A stretch of DNA of 64,000 nt from Paracyclopina nana (GCA_019096065.1 JAGUCH010000004.1:4402001-4466000); one strand, 5' to 3'. Numbered from the stretch's first letter, positions 33,025 through 46,700 are shown. Numbers and translations: made by a program. Notes: generated by a model from the letters alone, not told the origin.

Positions 33025-35694
33025 TATTTTTTGAAAACATGTAATGTCCTTTTTTTCCACCTACGCATAAAAGTAAATGTAAGCAAACTAGATTTAGGCG
33101 TCCACAATGTGGACAGCAGGGAGCGGGCGTTTCAAAAGTCCTTACCTTGCTTGGCTTCAAGTGCTCCATTGCATTGGCTAGAATTCGTATTTTAACTCAG
33201 TACCAAATTCCCATTGAAGCGAAGATCAAAATGGACAAATATCTGTAGGCAGTAAGTACTGCCAGTTTAGCACTATTTGAGCTATTCATCTCTACAAAGT
33301 CAATAGCTTTGCTAGACAGTTATGGTGGGCAAGCACTTCTCCCCGGTCGCGGTCCAAATAAAAAAACAATAAAACAATTTAAGATGTCAATAGTCCCTGT
33401 CGTCGAGGGTAAATAGCGCCCCCTATAGTGAAAATAGAGCTAGTATCAACGCAGCGGTGTAGCTATGAGAAATCACGTTTTATTAATTTTTCTTGAAACC
33501 TATGCAGTATTTTCAAAAATGATGATAATAAACTCATTAGTATTGTTCTCAACTGCAATTTTGGTGAAAAAATCACCTTTTATGCATGGCATATTCACCA
33601 AAGAACTCAATATCCATTAGAACTATGTTTCTGGCAAATAGAAAGTTCCCTGAAATCCGGAACATTTTGCAAATGTCTTCAAATGACAGCTCATATTTTG
33701 GTTTTATACTACTACATCTTCAGTTTTTTTTAAAAAAAAAGCAATTGGAAAAGCTGTTGCGTATTTTAAAAGGGGCCTAAGATCAGCGGAGGAATTTTCC
33801 GAAAGGCCGGACATGAGCTCCCTCTATATTTTATTACGGTCAAATGCAAGGCTTATTTGAAAAATTAGTTACACGGCATTTCCCGCCAGATTTTCATAAG
33901 TGACCAATTTAGGCCAAACACTGCACTGCCTAAAAAGACTTTGTATAAGAAAAAATGACATTTCATTCCTTTTGGCCGTTTTTAGAGGTAGGGAAGGTGG
34001 TCGGAAAAGGGCAGTTGTGTTTTTAATATGGTCTGAAAAATTGTGGATGCAAAAGTGATTTTGGGCCCAAGGGTGGTAGGAAGTCTATAATTCTGTTGAT
34101 AAATATGATTTGTTCAATCCACCGTAAGTAAGAATATTACTTTTTATGTTTAGAATTTAGTTAACAGTTTTACCTGTCAACTGGTCTACTGGTCAACTTT
34201 GCTACTTAAAGAGGTTAACTCGCAGTCAGTATGCAACTTGTCACCCGGTAACTTCTTTTGATAAGATCAATTTTCATTGGGCCTTAATTCTCAAATCTAA
34301 TTGGTTCCGTCAATTTTTGCCTTTTGCCCGTGTCAGAATGATTTGTGGGAGCGAGCGCGCTACGCGCGCCCGCTCCCAATTAGTTATTGCAACCTGCTAA
34401 GGCAGTCAGTCTAGCCCTAATTAACACTTAGCCATATAGACAAGTAACCCAGCTACGTAATTAACCCAACTGCTGCAGAGTTATAAACTGATATTTTAAC
34501 TTCCGACCACCGTTTCAGACCACCTACCCTAAAACCACCCAGTTTATGCATGAAATATCATTTCTTTTTCTACGCAGTCTTATTTAGCAATGTTAGGCGT
34601 TAAGGGAAGCCTTCGCTGAATTTTGAATTATCACTCTAGTGGCACCGATAGCTTTTTGAAAATCTTATGCACCATCTTGAGGGGCTACCCATAGATAGTA
34701 ACCATGCCAAAGGGTTTTTCCCTTGGGCCACTGGGAGGGGAGATATTGGCCCTCAAAGTTTTCGGAAATTCTTATGTTGTAAAACTTTGGACATATATGA
34801 AGCAAATTTTATATACCCATTTTTTTGGCCATTGTTGGGCCCCCTTAGGGTGTCTTTAGAAATGGTATAAAAGTTGCAGTCTTATTTTTATTTGCATGCC
34901 TACTGTGCTCCAAGGGGCAAAATGCAAATTTTAGGGGTTAACTTTGGAGCAAACTTGAGGGAACATATTTATGATAAAACATTTTCAGTTCATGCAATTA
35001 CAGTTTATCCTTAAGAAACTAAGGTTTCATAACAAAACCATTATTTCCAATAATCTTTAAATGTTCAATAAAGAAGTACCCCCCGGATGCTGCCGAAACA
35101 AAAGAAAAAGATGACAAAAATAAATATTGTTCACAGCATGTTACAATCATGATAAAATTTCATTTTTAGGTCTTGAATCTGAAGTCTGTTTATCAAAGTT
35201 ATATTGGCTAAAATTAGCAAAACTTAGATGGAGAATATCTGGCTTCAAACCAAAATGGACCATTTTTCTATTTTTTTATTTATAAGAACTCATCTTTGAC
35301 TGAATCTGTGCAAAAAATGATAATTCTGGAATCTGGATTTTTGTCGTGATCGGTGGCTTTTTTATGTAGTGTATCGACTATCGAGCGAAGTGATTAAAGG
35401 CATACTTAATCGCAATTTATTGAGGATTAGCCAGTAAATTACCCTCTATTTCAATTCCGAGTTTAGAAAAATAATTTGAGAAATACTTTTAGGCAAAAAG
35501 GGAAAATTTTAGGTGATAAGTCTGCTAAAGTATCGACTTTCTTTTCTGGCTCTCGGTGATTGTACTATTTGCTCGTTTCGTCAGCTTCTGTCGCTCTCAA
35601 GGAACAACTTTCAACGTAGCTACGCTACTAACGTTTGTGTCAAAACAATTGAAAATTCGTCAATTTACAGTTAGTTAAATACTTAAATTACACC
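33025..35694. other. Intergenic region between TMEM201 and RTF2
   Basis: About 2.7 kb, AT-rich, with no reading frame resembling a known protein. It contains a GC-rich hairpin at 34347-34377 and a TAGCGCCCCCTATAG word near 33,405 that partly resembles a CTCF core on the other strand. Fragments of old non-coding repeats are likely but could not be classified. Confidence 0.45.
34347..34377. repeat. GC-rich hairpin in AT-rich DNA
   Basis: GGGAGCG at 347-353 pairs with CGCTCCC at 371-377. Inside it GCGCGC pairs with GCGCGC, with one A-C mismatch and a 3-nt loop (TAC). The 13-bp stem is far richer in G+C than its surroundings. It may be the end structure of a dispersed element; no classic Helitron CTRR end was found beside it. 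Confidence 0.6.
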
Positions 35695-36610
35695 ATGGGA
35701 TGCGATGGTGGAACAATTCCCACCAGAGATGAATTGGTCAAGACGAGGAAAAAGCCCGAGCAGGTAAAACAATTTTATGCATATAGCGAGCTTGCCTCTC
35801 ATTTTCCCGAATTTTCAGAAAGATGCAGACTCGGTGCGACTCTACAAATGGCAGCATTGTGCCATGACTCAGGAGCCTCTAGAAAAGCCAGTTGTGATTT
35901 GTGAACTTGGTAGACTCTACAACAAAGAAGCCATTATAGAAAAGCTTCTGAATGTGAAAAGCGAAGGCTCCTCCAATGACATAGTCACTGATCACATTAA
36001 AAGCTTGAAAGATGTCAAAGAGCTCATTCTGGAGCCCAACCCTGCGTACAAAGGTGAACAAGCCAGCGTTGGTGATGGCGGCTACGTTGATCGCCTCATC
36101 GCACCTTGGATTTGCCCACTGACCGGACAAGAAATGAACGGCAGATTTGGCTTTGTTTGCGACTGGAGCAATGGAAAAGTGCTCAGCTTGAAGGCACACA
36201 ATATGCTCAAGCAAGACAAAGTCTCTTGTATTAGTGAGGAGAACTTGATCATCATCAATCCGGATGAAAACAGTCCTGAAGAGGAGCTCATGAGGTCAAA
36301 AATGGAGGCCAGGCGAGCTCGTGCTAAAGCTGCCAAAAAGGCTGCAAAAGAGGAAAAGAGAAAGGCCGTTGCTACAGAGGAAGAAGCTTCGACATCCAAA
36401 AAGGCCAAAATTCAAGGGGCTTCGTCGTCCTCTTCTTCTGTGTCAAAGAAGCCTCCAACATCAGTGAAACCCAAGGGAGAGAAGCCTTTAAAAACCGTTC
36501 AGGATGACCCAACAAAAAGTGAGGTTTACAAGTCTTTATTTTCAACTCATCCCACAGCGTTGAACAAGCCTAAGGGAAACTGGGTCACCTTTGATCCTCG
36601 GTACAATTGA
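35695..36610 (+). CDS. RTF2: RTF2 replication termination factor homologue
   Basis: Two exons, 35695-35763 and 35819-36610 (phase 0), give 286 residues (human 306). RTF2 is a replisome and fork-barrier factor of the Rtf2 RING-finger family, removed from stalled forks by DDI1/2. The N-terminus MGCDGGTIPTRDELVK is nearly identical to vertebrate RTF2. The first module (CAMTQEPLEKPVVICELGRLYNKEA) is kept, as is the start of the second (WICPLTGQEMNGR). In human RTF2 the second module continues with CxxCCGC and CHTC cysteines. Here the region reads VCDWSNGKVLS and KVSCISEENLIIIN, so most zinc ligands are gone. A lysine/alanine-rich helix and a serine-rich tail follow. The end SEVYKSLFSTH matches the family C-terminus, and it stops shortly after WVTFDPRYN. 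Confidence 0.94.
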
Positions 36611-36707
36611 AAATACGTAAATTTGTCGTACTCTTTAAAAGTAAAAGAAGTTACAAAAAATACTGTCTTTGGCATAGTGGCACTCATCTGTTGCAAGATC
36701 TAGAACA

Positions 36708-37709
36708 TCATAACCGAGTCAAGTTGGCTGACTTGCTCGGTTGATTTGAGTTGCTGAGCTGCATGAGAGGCCGTTCATTGCTGTTGTCCTCTTTGCTGCG
36801 AATGCTCTCTAAAATCATGTCTCTCCTTCGATGGCTGAAAAGGCCGATGTTTTTGCGGTGACAGTGCAGTAAGCCAGCTCCAGACACGATGATGCCCATG
36901 ACAAGGATGATGACTGTGATCAGCAGAACTGGAGAAGCGTATTCAGACATTGGCATGCAAGAGCAAGTCAAAAGTGGGTCAAACTGGAATCCAGTGGCGC
37001 ATTGCTGGGGAGGCTGATCGGGTGGCTGGCACATGCATTGGCAGGTGTCATCGTCCCAAAACCAGCCTGGTCTGGAGAAGCACTCCGCTTTGGCAGCTTG
37101 GTCAAGGCAAGTGCAAGCGCATTGGGATTCTTCGAATTGCTGGTCAATCCGACAAGATTCGGCTGTTTTTGCACAGCCGCATTGACACTCGGTATGCTCT
37201 TCAATTTGCACCGTAGCACACTCAGCATCAACAATTCCAGATAACGCTGTCACAGGATACAGCCACACGTGCACTGTTTTATTTCGCATGCCTCGTTTTT
37301 TGGGTATGCAAGATTTATGCCTGCAGGGAGAGAAATGTACTTAATCATTGGGTAAACAATGACAAACATCATTGCTTGTCCTTGAACATTCAAACTAGGT
37401 CGGTAGTTCTTTTTTCCACAAGACAGCAAGAATGTCCTTTCTCTTGTCCAAACTATACTGTTAATTTTACCTTTCAAAATGGCAACTTCCTCCGCACCGC
37501 TGAACAGTCACATGATCAGGTACTATATGATAGTACGAGCTATTGGGGAGGTCCAGCTTGACCAGCGTATCTCTGACCCTGCATTCCTCAGCAGGTTCAG
37601 GGCTTGCCCTGTCGTCTATGCACTTATCAAAGATCATTTGAGACGAGACGCTGACTAAGGAGGAGATTACGATGACTGCCACAAAAGTGATGCTGTAGTT
37701 TCGCTCCAT
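36708..37709 (-). CDS. Membrane-anchored PDGF/VEGF-family growth factor
   Basis: Two exons, 37709-37471 and 37320-36708 (phase 2; acceptor CTCCCTGCAG), give 283 residues. PDGF/VEGF (PVF) factors are cystine-knot ligands of PVR/VEGFR-type receptor tyrosine kinases. A signal peptide spans about residues 1-24 (FVAVIVISSLVSVSS). The knot has the family motif QRCGGSCHFER, split by the intron, then SCIPKKRGMRNKTVHVWLY and the CQCGC end. Cysteine-rich repeats follow, including C-x12-CxCxC (ending TCQCMC), like the BR3P repeats of the VEGF-C tail. A single TM segment (about 209-233, VLLITVIILVMGIIVSGAGLL) and a basic 50-residue cytoplasmic tail (FSHRRRD) end the protein. Most family members are secreted, so a cell-bound precursor is implied. 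It is tail to tail with RTF2, 97 bp apart. Confidence 0.9.
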
Positions 37710-40341
37710 CGTGGCAAAATAGTATTATAAATAGTGAGAGAGATCTTGCTTGCTCAAAGCTTCAAGTATGAATGAGCTCCAGTCCAGGTTGAGCGTTGTT
37801 AAACACCTTGATATATTGACGAGGAGCGCCAGAACGTTCTTTCGCGGGTGCCTGGAACGGAAATGCTATGCTTTAGATGGAGTGTAGCAGAGCTGGAAAG
37901 TCTCTCGTAACATGATGCAATATTAGCAGGGGTCATTCTGTCCATTCGCGCTGATATTGAAACGCGCTTGGTCATTGGCCACAATGCAATGTGAGATATA
38001 GCAGCAGCGTGCGAAAATATCAAGTCCAGGTGCCATGATTCTTTGTTTGCACACCACTGATCACTGTAGGAACGTTAAAATCATTTAGGGAAAAACGAGC
38101 CTATTTGTGACGACTCAGTGTGGAACCCACCTATTACCTTGAAGGTCATTGACCTAGTGCATGGTATTTATTTCATATGGCAAAAAAATATTAAACAGCA
38201 TTGGAAATCGCTCTTTCGATGCTCATCATTATCCCGCCTATTTTATAATCTAAGTTTTTAAGCAAGATTCATGGGTCAGAGTTAAGTTTTTAAGAAAGCA
38301 GTTGGGTTTTTAAGTCCCTTTTATGTATTTTAAAAGAAGGTTGATAATAGTCAAAAGGTAGTACAATATCTTTAAATATGTGCTATGTGAAATGTAAACT
38401 TTTTCCGCGAATCGGCAAAAATTCACTTCATTCACAAATGTGTGACCTGTAGCTCCGTTCAATGCTCAGAAAGCAAACATAGACATTTGAATGAAGGAAA
38501 CCGCAATGCCCAAGTTCCAGGAATACGGAATTTCCCTGGTAGACTAGGCATAAGAACAAAGTGACTTAGCTAATCATCGCTTAAAAATCATTGCTTATAA
38601 GAAGCTTAATACAAAAATAAGTTATGGGAATGATATGAACAATAAAGATTGACATTTGTGGCCACCAAGCATACGAACAAGCACGGTTTTCCCATTAAGC
38701 TGCATTATCTGTCTGATTGGAATTCCCGGAAGCACCGCAACGACATCATCATCATGATTGAGTGCTAACGAGTAAAAGCAACTTGAGCTGTCTATTAATA
38801 GACACCAATAAGTAGCCCTATTATAGTATATCCAGGCCTATGGAATAAGACACATGACGATTTGTTAGTAAATGCAGCCAGGATTTTTGGGTTATACATA
38901 AATGCTAGAAATAGCAATGACAAAGTGCTCTTGTGCTAGATATTTCAGTATAAGGACTCGAAATAGCCAGTGGCACGATTCCCTGAATTTCCGCGAGAAG
39001 GCCTAAAATAACTTGGATGACGCAGAAAAATAGAAAGCTTACCGGATCCGAATATGGAGGTGTTAGCATCAATCTGGCGCAATCGAAATATTGTTGACAC
39101 ACATGACTTTGCCCACCTTTACGAGATTGATGAATGCGGAGCTGATTAGCACAATATCTTGTTATCTTACACAAAATGTAGAATATGTGAGAAAATGAGT
39201 GACTTATCGCTTAAGAAACGTGATAATTGCATAATTAGATGGCTGTGCAGCCAGAGGCTTTCCACAATGAGATGCTTCGTAAAATGAATTAACCTTGGCA
39301 TCACTCATTAATTAATTATGACGATATCCTAAATAAATCGCGCGCATTATTTTTAATTTATTGTACGTCACAAGTAATCTTTTTGGGTCGTAAAATGCTA
39401 ATGCGGCCAATTTCAATAAACAATGCATGCAGGAATTGCGATGACTCATTTTTCTTTTTTTCATAGCTTTTGTGAAGGAATTTTTGTCTTTCGTCCAAAC
39501 ATCACGAGCTTATTTAATTCATAGTGAAAGCTTTTGACGTCACAGTTCAATTTGCAGCGCATGGCTCGGTCGGTCAAGTTATACTTTTTCTTCTGCTTAC
39601 TCTGTCGACGTTCTGTGTGCAAAGGAATTTGCCAATTGTAGGGCTGATTTTTTCGCCTCGTTTCACTCTGCAATTTTTCGAGCTATTTTCGTCCTCTTGA
39701 GCTCTCAAAAGCTCAAAAACGCATTTCTCCACACTCTCATTTTATCTTAATGAGTGGAATCATGTTGACGTGATAATTTTAGGACTGGTATCATTTAGTT
39801 GTTATATGCGTGCAGATGACATACTTTATAACAAATAAAAAGTGCTCACGCAAGCTTTACAGTCTTGTTTCAGATAATTATGTGGACTCTTTAGATAGGC
39901 CATATATTGGGACTGATTGCCATTATTTTAACATTGATCAACACCATACTAAAATACGTCACATTCACGATTTACGTCACAGCCTGCAAAAATACGCCCA
40001 GCCCAAGCGCGTCACTTTAGCTGCTACGTGGACAATTTCTGTAATTCAGTTATTCATTATGGGATATCTGTTTTTATAGTATTTCATGTAAATACTCTGA
40101 CAAATGGGAAACTTCGCTCAACACGCATAATTGGAGGCATCGATCGCTTTTGCCACGCTAATTTTATTAGGTTAACCCGACACCCCATGTCCACATGCAT
40201 TGTTGTAGGTAAAGCAATTTGACAGATAGGTAAAAACTAACAAGTTTTGGCAAAAACTCATGTCATCAATAATTTTTGTCCAACCTCTTAATGAGATCAA
40301 AATGTTGTTACTAAGTAGCTACTTCGCTCCTCCAGAATAAA
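37710..40341. other. Intergenic region upstream of the growth-factor gene
   Basis: About 2.6 kb without a recognised gene. AT-rich, with short frames on both strands that have no family resemblance. It probably includes the promoter of the PDGF/VEGF-like gene at its left end. It ends at the target-site duplication of the BEL/Pao element. Confidence 0.5.
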
Positions 40342-40346
40342 ATATA

Positions 40347-40685
40347 TGTTACCACCCAACCTCACTTCTCCCGATTGCGATTCATTATTGTATTACCTCA
40401 TTATCTCATTACTGATCTGTTCTTGCATTTCTCAGTATAGAGCCGTTGATGAAGAGGGCTCAATAAAGTTCTCACTTACCGTTTGAAACTCACATCGTCT
40501 ACACTACTTTTTACTATACTGCTATACAGAGTATTATCGCGATATAGGAGTCTTTAGCTCCACTTGGTGGCCTTCCAAGGCCAAGACTACGTCTAGGGAG
40601 CTGCTTCAGCAGTCTATCTAGCTTCACGGATTGATTCACGATTAGAAAAGGACTTTATTCTGGTCATAGTCTTCGCGGAGAAACA
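40347..40685 (+). repeat. 5' LTR of the BEL/Pao element
   Basis: Identical to 51385-51723 except for about two substitutions near its left end. Begins TG and ends CA. Contains CTCAATAAAGTTC, a likely poly(A) signal. Confidence 0.95.
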
Positions 40686-40688
40686 AAA

Positions 40689-40705
40689 TGGTCCCTCGAG
40701 CCGGA
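40689..40705 (+). other. Primer-binding site, tRNA-Tyr type
   Basis: TGGTCCCTCGAGCCGGA begins 4 bases after the 5' LTR. It matches the complement of the animal tRNA-Tyr 3' end (including CCA) at 16 of 17 positions by recall of that tRNA sequence. Confidence 0.65.
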
Positions 40706-40744
40706 TGATAGCAAGGCAATCAGCGCAACCAAAGTCCGAGACTG

Positions 40745-43700
40745 ATGACCAACAAAAGGAAAGTACCTGAAGGAGGGCAAAGCGATCGCACCCTGAGGGG
40801 AAGAAAATTAAAACCAGGAAGCCAAGGCGACTCTCCGGAATCAAAACGAAAGGACGAGAAGGCGACGCCAAAGGCAAAGCTAAAACCACGTATGGAAAAT
40901 CCAGAGAGCGGCCAAGAAGGCCCTATGGAAGTAAGGGCGGAAGTACACCCACCTCCAATCCAGGCCCCTCAACTACCACCAGGACACGAAGAAGAGATTC
41001 GCGTTCTAGAGCAGCTCTCGCCAGAACAACCACCTGTTCCAACGGGAGGTCAAAGAGGAGGAGTACCTCCATTCCCAAACATATCGGAAATGGAGACTAC
41101 AGCGACAGACCCTGACGGAGGCTATGGCTCAACACAGGACTCCACTACGGGCACGGGCGTCGAAACGCCCATGGAAGAAGACACTACAATGGTTGAAGAA
41201 GATAGGGAGCTTGCCGCGGCCCAAGATCTACAGAACGCCCACGATCGCGCAAAAGTATGGGCCAATCACGCCCACCAAATGGTAGGCTCCCCAACTGCCA
41301 CGGCGCTGGCTCTATACGATGCTGCTGCCACAGGACGGCGGATATTAGATGAATTGATGGCAAAGTTGACCGCTTATATGGCAGTGGCGCCAGCCGAGCA
41401 AGTAAACGTAGTCGCCAGGAACATCCAAGCCACCAACAAAGCAATGGAAATTAACATGAGGCGGCTCGATGAAAGAAGACGGGCCCTGAGCCAAGGTTTA
41501 GGGGGCAACGCGTCCGCTTCAGCGGCAGTGGCGGCGACCACGCCTCCACCCGGGCCACTATCGGCGGAAGGCAAGGCAAAAGCCCCTCCAGCGCAGCCAA
41601 CCGGGCAAAAAGGCTCCGCCCAGGAACTGCAAAATTTGCATCAGCAAGCGTTGCGCAACCTGCGGGAGCTGAAAGAAAAGCAGGAGCAAGCGCAACGACA
41701 CAATTCTATTCTTCAAGCCGAAAACGCGTATGACGGAGCTCGAGATGCCAGCTTTGAAGCCGCCACTGCGCTAATGCGCAGATTACCACAAGCGATGCCA
41801 GTGGATGCCGAGGTCAATGCTTTAATTCGAAAGTTTAGGGAAACCGAAGCCGCTAGGCAGCGAGCTCTACAACATCTACACATAGTAGACCCCACTACCG
41901 ACTCGGAACTCTATGACGAAGAAGCGGAGCAAGAAATGGCTAATACGGAACGCTGCGCCCAGGAATATCAAACGCTCATCTCGGATCAGTCGCCACCAAT
42001 GCAATACCAGACAACCAGGGGAGAGGAAGATAATCTCCATGTACCATACATACCGTCAACCATCTCTAGGCGATCCTACAACACTCAATGCACTTCCACC
42101 ACCGTGAACAACGCCACCGCCAGCATGGGACCCAATAGTCAGAGCCCCATTTATCATGAGCAGAGAGCTTCAGCTCAGGGAGCTGGCGGGCCGCCAGAGC
42201 CTCCCGGAGGACCACCCGGAGGACCACCAGGAGATCCTAATCCTTCGGGAAATAATGGATCAAATGGCTCCAACTTCAGCCGAAACCCAAGACGAGGCCC
42301 ACCACGGAGGCAGGGATCGCCAGGGCCGCCCCCTCCAGATCCTGGAGGAGGCTATGATGACGACGACGACTACTATGAAAGAAGAGACCCGATGGGCTAC
42401 CGCTCCATTAAATTGAAGCCGTTAGACGTGAGGCAATTTACCGGGAAGCAACCACACGAATACTTTGCTTTCAAGGCTGATTTCACATACCTAATCCACA
42501 ACAACCCTCACCTTAGCTGGCATGAAAAACTGGGGCGACTCATCGAAAAAACATATGGAGGCCCAGCTTATGACGCTGTGGTATTTACCCCCAGAACGCC
42601 CGAAGGCTATCAAGCCGCGCTACAGCAGCTCGAAAGAGATTATGGCAACACTGATCGACAAATTAATACCGCTTACAATAATTTGAGAAGCATTGGCATC
42701 ATCGATCACACCAATGGCGCCTCCATCACCAAAGCAAAAGCCGCAGTCCAAAGAGTCAAAATCCAACTGAGCCAAATTCCCAACACGAATCTAGACACAC
42801 ATTATGGTACTGTACGACGGCAATTAAGATTCACTGCTTCAGCAGAAGAGTCTCTAAATGTCTATCAGTCGATTATATCGCCAAGAGGGTTCACCTTCGA
42901 AGTTTTCGATCGCTGGTGCGAGGCCAGGCTGAATATAGTCTTCAATCAGGACTCACTAGGCAACGTGGCACCCACTCCGAAACCGGCGTCAGCCACGGTC
43001 AGCTCCAAAGACCTGGCCAAATTGGCGTTAAAAGCCGCGCAAAAGACCAAACTAGTCGCACTTGCTCAAAATGACGGACACTGTTCTAGCCCCTCCGACG
43101 AAGACAGTGACGAAAACGAAGCATCAGCTCAAGATTCAGACGACGACGCCATTGTACTAGCAGCAGTACAAGCAGCTGGACAAAGCGTCGACCAAGAATA
43201 TTTCAAGGATTGCCCAGAATGTGCGACGGCGGGGCATACTTTGCTGCAGTGTCCCGTTTTCAAGAAAAAAGCTATTAAAGAACGTCGTACCAAAGCAAGA
43301 GAAGTCAAGGCATGCTATCGTTGTTTGCTCGGCACTCATAGAAAACAATTTTGTAACATGCGAACCTGGAAATGCCGATTATGTCAAAAAAATGATCATC
43401 ACGCCCTGCTGTGCTTAAAAGGAAAGACACCCACCATTTCGACACCCAATAACCCGCCCAAAAAGCCTGATAAGAAAAAAGATCAAGATGATGATCCCGA
43501 GCCACCCATTGATCCCAAGCTAATGCAAACTCTTTTAAAAAACTTTTCAAAAATTGTTATTTCCGCAATGGCGTCAGCCAACGCGGAAAAAGGGGGGGGG
43601 GGGGACAGCTTGGCCTCCAACCCCAACGATTCTGAAATACATGCTATGCAGGTGTGCCTGACACAAGGCTCCTCCCTGCTCGCCTACCAAGTTGCACCAG

Positions 43701-46700
43701 CAATTATTAAAAACCCCAACAACCACCGGATGATAAAAATCAATGCTCTCTTGGACACGGGAGCACAATCGTGCTTTCTCACGGAGAGAGCGGCAAAAGC
43801 TATAGGCCTAACGGGAAAACCGGTAAAACAATGGGTCAAAATGCTAAGCACAAGAAAAGAGTTCAACTCTACGTTAGTGACATTTATTTTGCAGTCCACT
43901 GTAAATGAGCAAAATGCCATCACAAAAGCCCACACAGTACCCGAAATAGTCGATACAATCAGAACCCCACCCATGCACCACCTAAAAGAAAGATTTCCTC
44001 ACCTAGAGCAAGTCTCTTTCCCGGAACCAGCAGAGCCCAATAGAATCGATCTTCTGCTGGGCATCGATCAGATGAAGTGGCTGACACCGCTAGTACACGA
44101 TCCAGAGCTGCCGTTTGTGATGGAAACAAGGCTAGGAAATGTCATCATGTTTTCTGACGCAGCACATAAGGGAGATCAACCAGTCATGGCCAGCACTGCA
44201 GGCGACGAGGCGGAGGAGTTGGTGTACTTGGAAGACATTCAGTTCCACTGTAAGCCACACGAATTGTTGGAGAAGCTCTGGTCACTGGAGATCATGGGCG
44301 TGGGACCAGAAGAAGAGAACGCGGACTCCAAGCCGATGACCAAGTCAGAGGCCTACGCCATGAAAATATTGGAGACAAAGATTAAACAATTAGAAAATGG
44401 AAAGTATCAAGTACCCACCCTATGGAGAAAAGGAGAGCCTCAGCTCAAAAGCAACTACGCGGCCGCAAAGCGAGCCACGGCAGCCTTTGAGGCCAAGTTA
44501 TTGCGTCAGCATCCACAAGTCCACAAATTGGCCACGGCCGAAATTGAAGAAGCGCTGAAAAATGGATGGATAAGAAGAATTGAAAAAGGAGAAGACTTAC
44601 ACGATGGATATTTTTTGGTCTGGCTCACAGTAGAAAGGCCGGACAAAACCACCACCAAAGTCAGATTAGTTTTTGACTGCTCGAGGCCCTTCGAAGGAAA
44701 AAGCCTCAATGATGCGCAATTAGCCGGCCCCAATCTCCTCAACGACTTGCTGGACGTACTGCTCAGGTTCAGAAGCAAGCCTGTCGCTGTTGGGGCTGAT
44801 ATCCGAAAAATGTACCCCCAGTTTCAGCTGGCCCCTGAGGACCGCAAATTCCACAGGTTTCTCTGGGGAGATCAAGCTTACGAAGCAGTATCATTCATAT
44901 TTGGTGCCAAAGCATCACCTTGCATGGCCCAGTATGGCATCAAACATCACCTAAGGCAGTTTGAAGAGCTGGCACCTGAAATTGTCCAAACATTAGATCG
45001 CGACCTCTACATGGACGACTTGGTGACCTCATGCGAGGACGAACAAGAGGCGTACAAACTAGTGATGATGTCTAGGTACCTGTTTCAGCAGGGAGGCATG
45101 GAGCTCCGCAAGTGGTCGAGCTCACACCACCAAGTCCTCCAGCACCTACCAAAGGACCAAATAGTCCCCAAAATAAAAGTCGAAGACAAACAAACCCTAG
45201 ACCAAAAAACGCTGGGCATGACGATAAATCTAAGCCAGGACATTATCAGGTTCGACGTACCCGATTTAAAAAGCTACCTCGAAGAACCAGTCACTCTGAG
45301 ACAACTTGCGTCAGCAGCGGCCAAACTATTCGACCCAATGGGATTGATCGACCCCATAACTCTAGGTTTTCGGTTGGCCATGCAAAAAATGTGCGCAATG
45401 CGCTCGTTGTATAACATCGAGTGGGAAACCGACCTAAAACAGTTAAAGGATGCACAAATAGATCAAATAGTGGACAACTGGAAAAACTTACTAAGGAAGT
45501 TGGAAGACCTCAAAAGGTTGACGTTCCCAAGGACGGTGCGCAAGGCCGCGGCCAACATAATGTTGGCGATCTTCACTGACGCCAGCGACTACGCATACTG
45601 CACCTGCGCCTACATCAGAGTGGAGTACTCAGACGGCACCATTGACACTAATTTGCTCGTTTCTAAAAGGAGACTGGCACCACTGGCAGAGCGAAGGTCC
45701 ATTCCAGAGCTGGAGCTCATGGGATCCACCACTGGAGCACGGCTCCACCATCGCATACAACGCACCCTGGAAAAGTTTAGTAGAGTACTCTTTTTCACCG
45801 ACTCGAAAACGGTGCTCTGTTGGCTTACCAAATCGGGAAGAGCTTGGAAGACTTTCGTAGGGAACCGCGTCAGCGCCATACATCAACTGACAAAAGATCA
45901 CCAATGGTTCCACGTGAAAGGCAAGCAGAACCCTGCCGACCTCCCCACGAGGGGGGTGCCCGTAAAAGACCTGATCGATCACGACCTCTGGCTAAAAGGG
46001 CCGGATTGGCTACGTTCCCACGAAGACCAATTTCCTCAGGCTGAGCCCATAACAAAAGATGACCTGCTGCTAGATCCAGTAGTGCTGGCTTCAATGGTCA
46101 CACCTCCGGGCAGCAAGATCAAGAAAAATGAGACCACGCCCATTCTCGAAGCTGAAGCCAAGTGGAATCAGTTGAAGCAAATTCAACTACCCACCAGCAT
46201 AGACACTACGACTAAATATAATCAATGTGTGGCCGTCATCGCCGCAGCCCTCAACCTGCAAAGAAAATGGGGAGAAAAACTGGAAGAAAAAAGAAATCGT
46301 GAACTAAAGGAAAAAGGATTCACCGTTCACACCGCGGAGCGTCAGCCCAATAACTGGCAAAGGCGAGACTTAGCTGGAGCAGAAGCACTATTTTGGGCCA
46401 AAGTGCAGGCGTCAGCCTTTGAAAAGGAAATCAGCTACGTGCTTCAGCACAAAAAATTCCCCGCGAAATCCATCTTGAGCAGCTTGACGGTTAAAGTAGG
46501 GGAACATGGAGAACTGCGATCATTGGGACACACCGCCGAGCTAGACATTCCATACCTGAAAAGAGAAAGAATAATATTACCCGATGGAAAAGAACAAGAA
46601 GCACTCATGCAAGCTATCCACGAAACTTTGCCGCACGGCACGGGACATCGCACATTGCTAAATCGAGTGCGAATGGATTTCTGGCCAATCAAAGGAGACA

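Noticed and set aside
39810-40222. Plus-strand frames before the BEL/Pao element
   Set aside because: Short, AT-driven, with no family resemblance or splice context.
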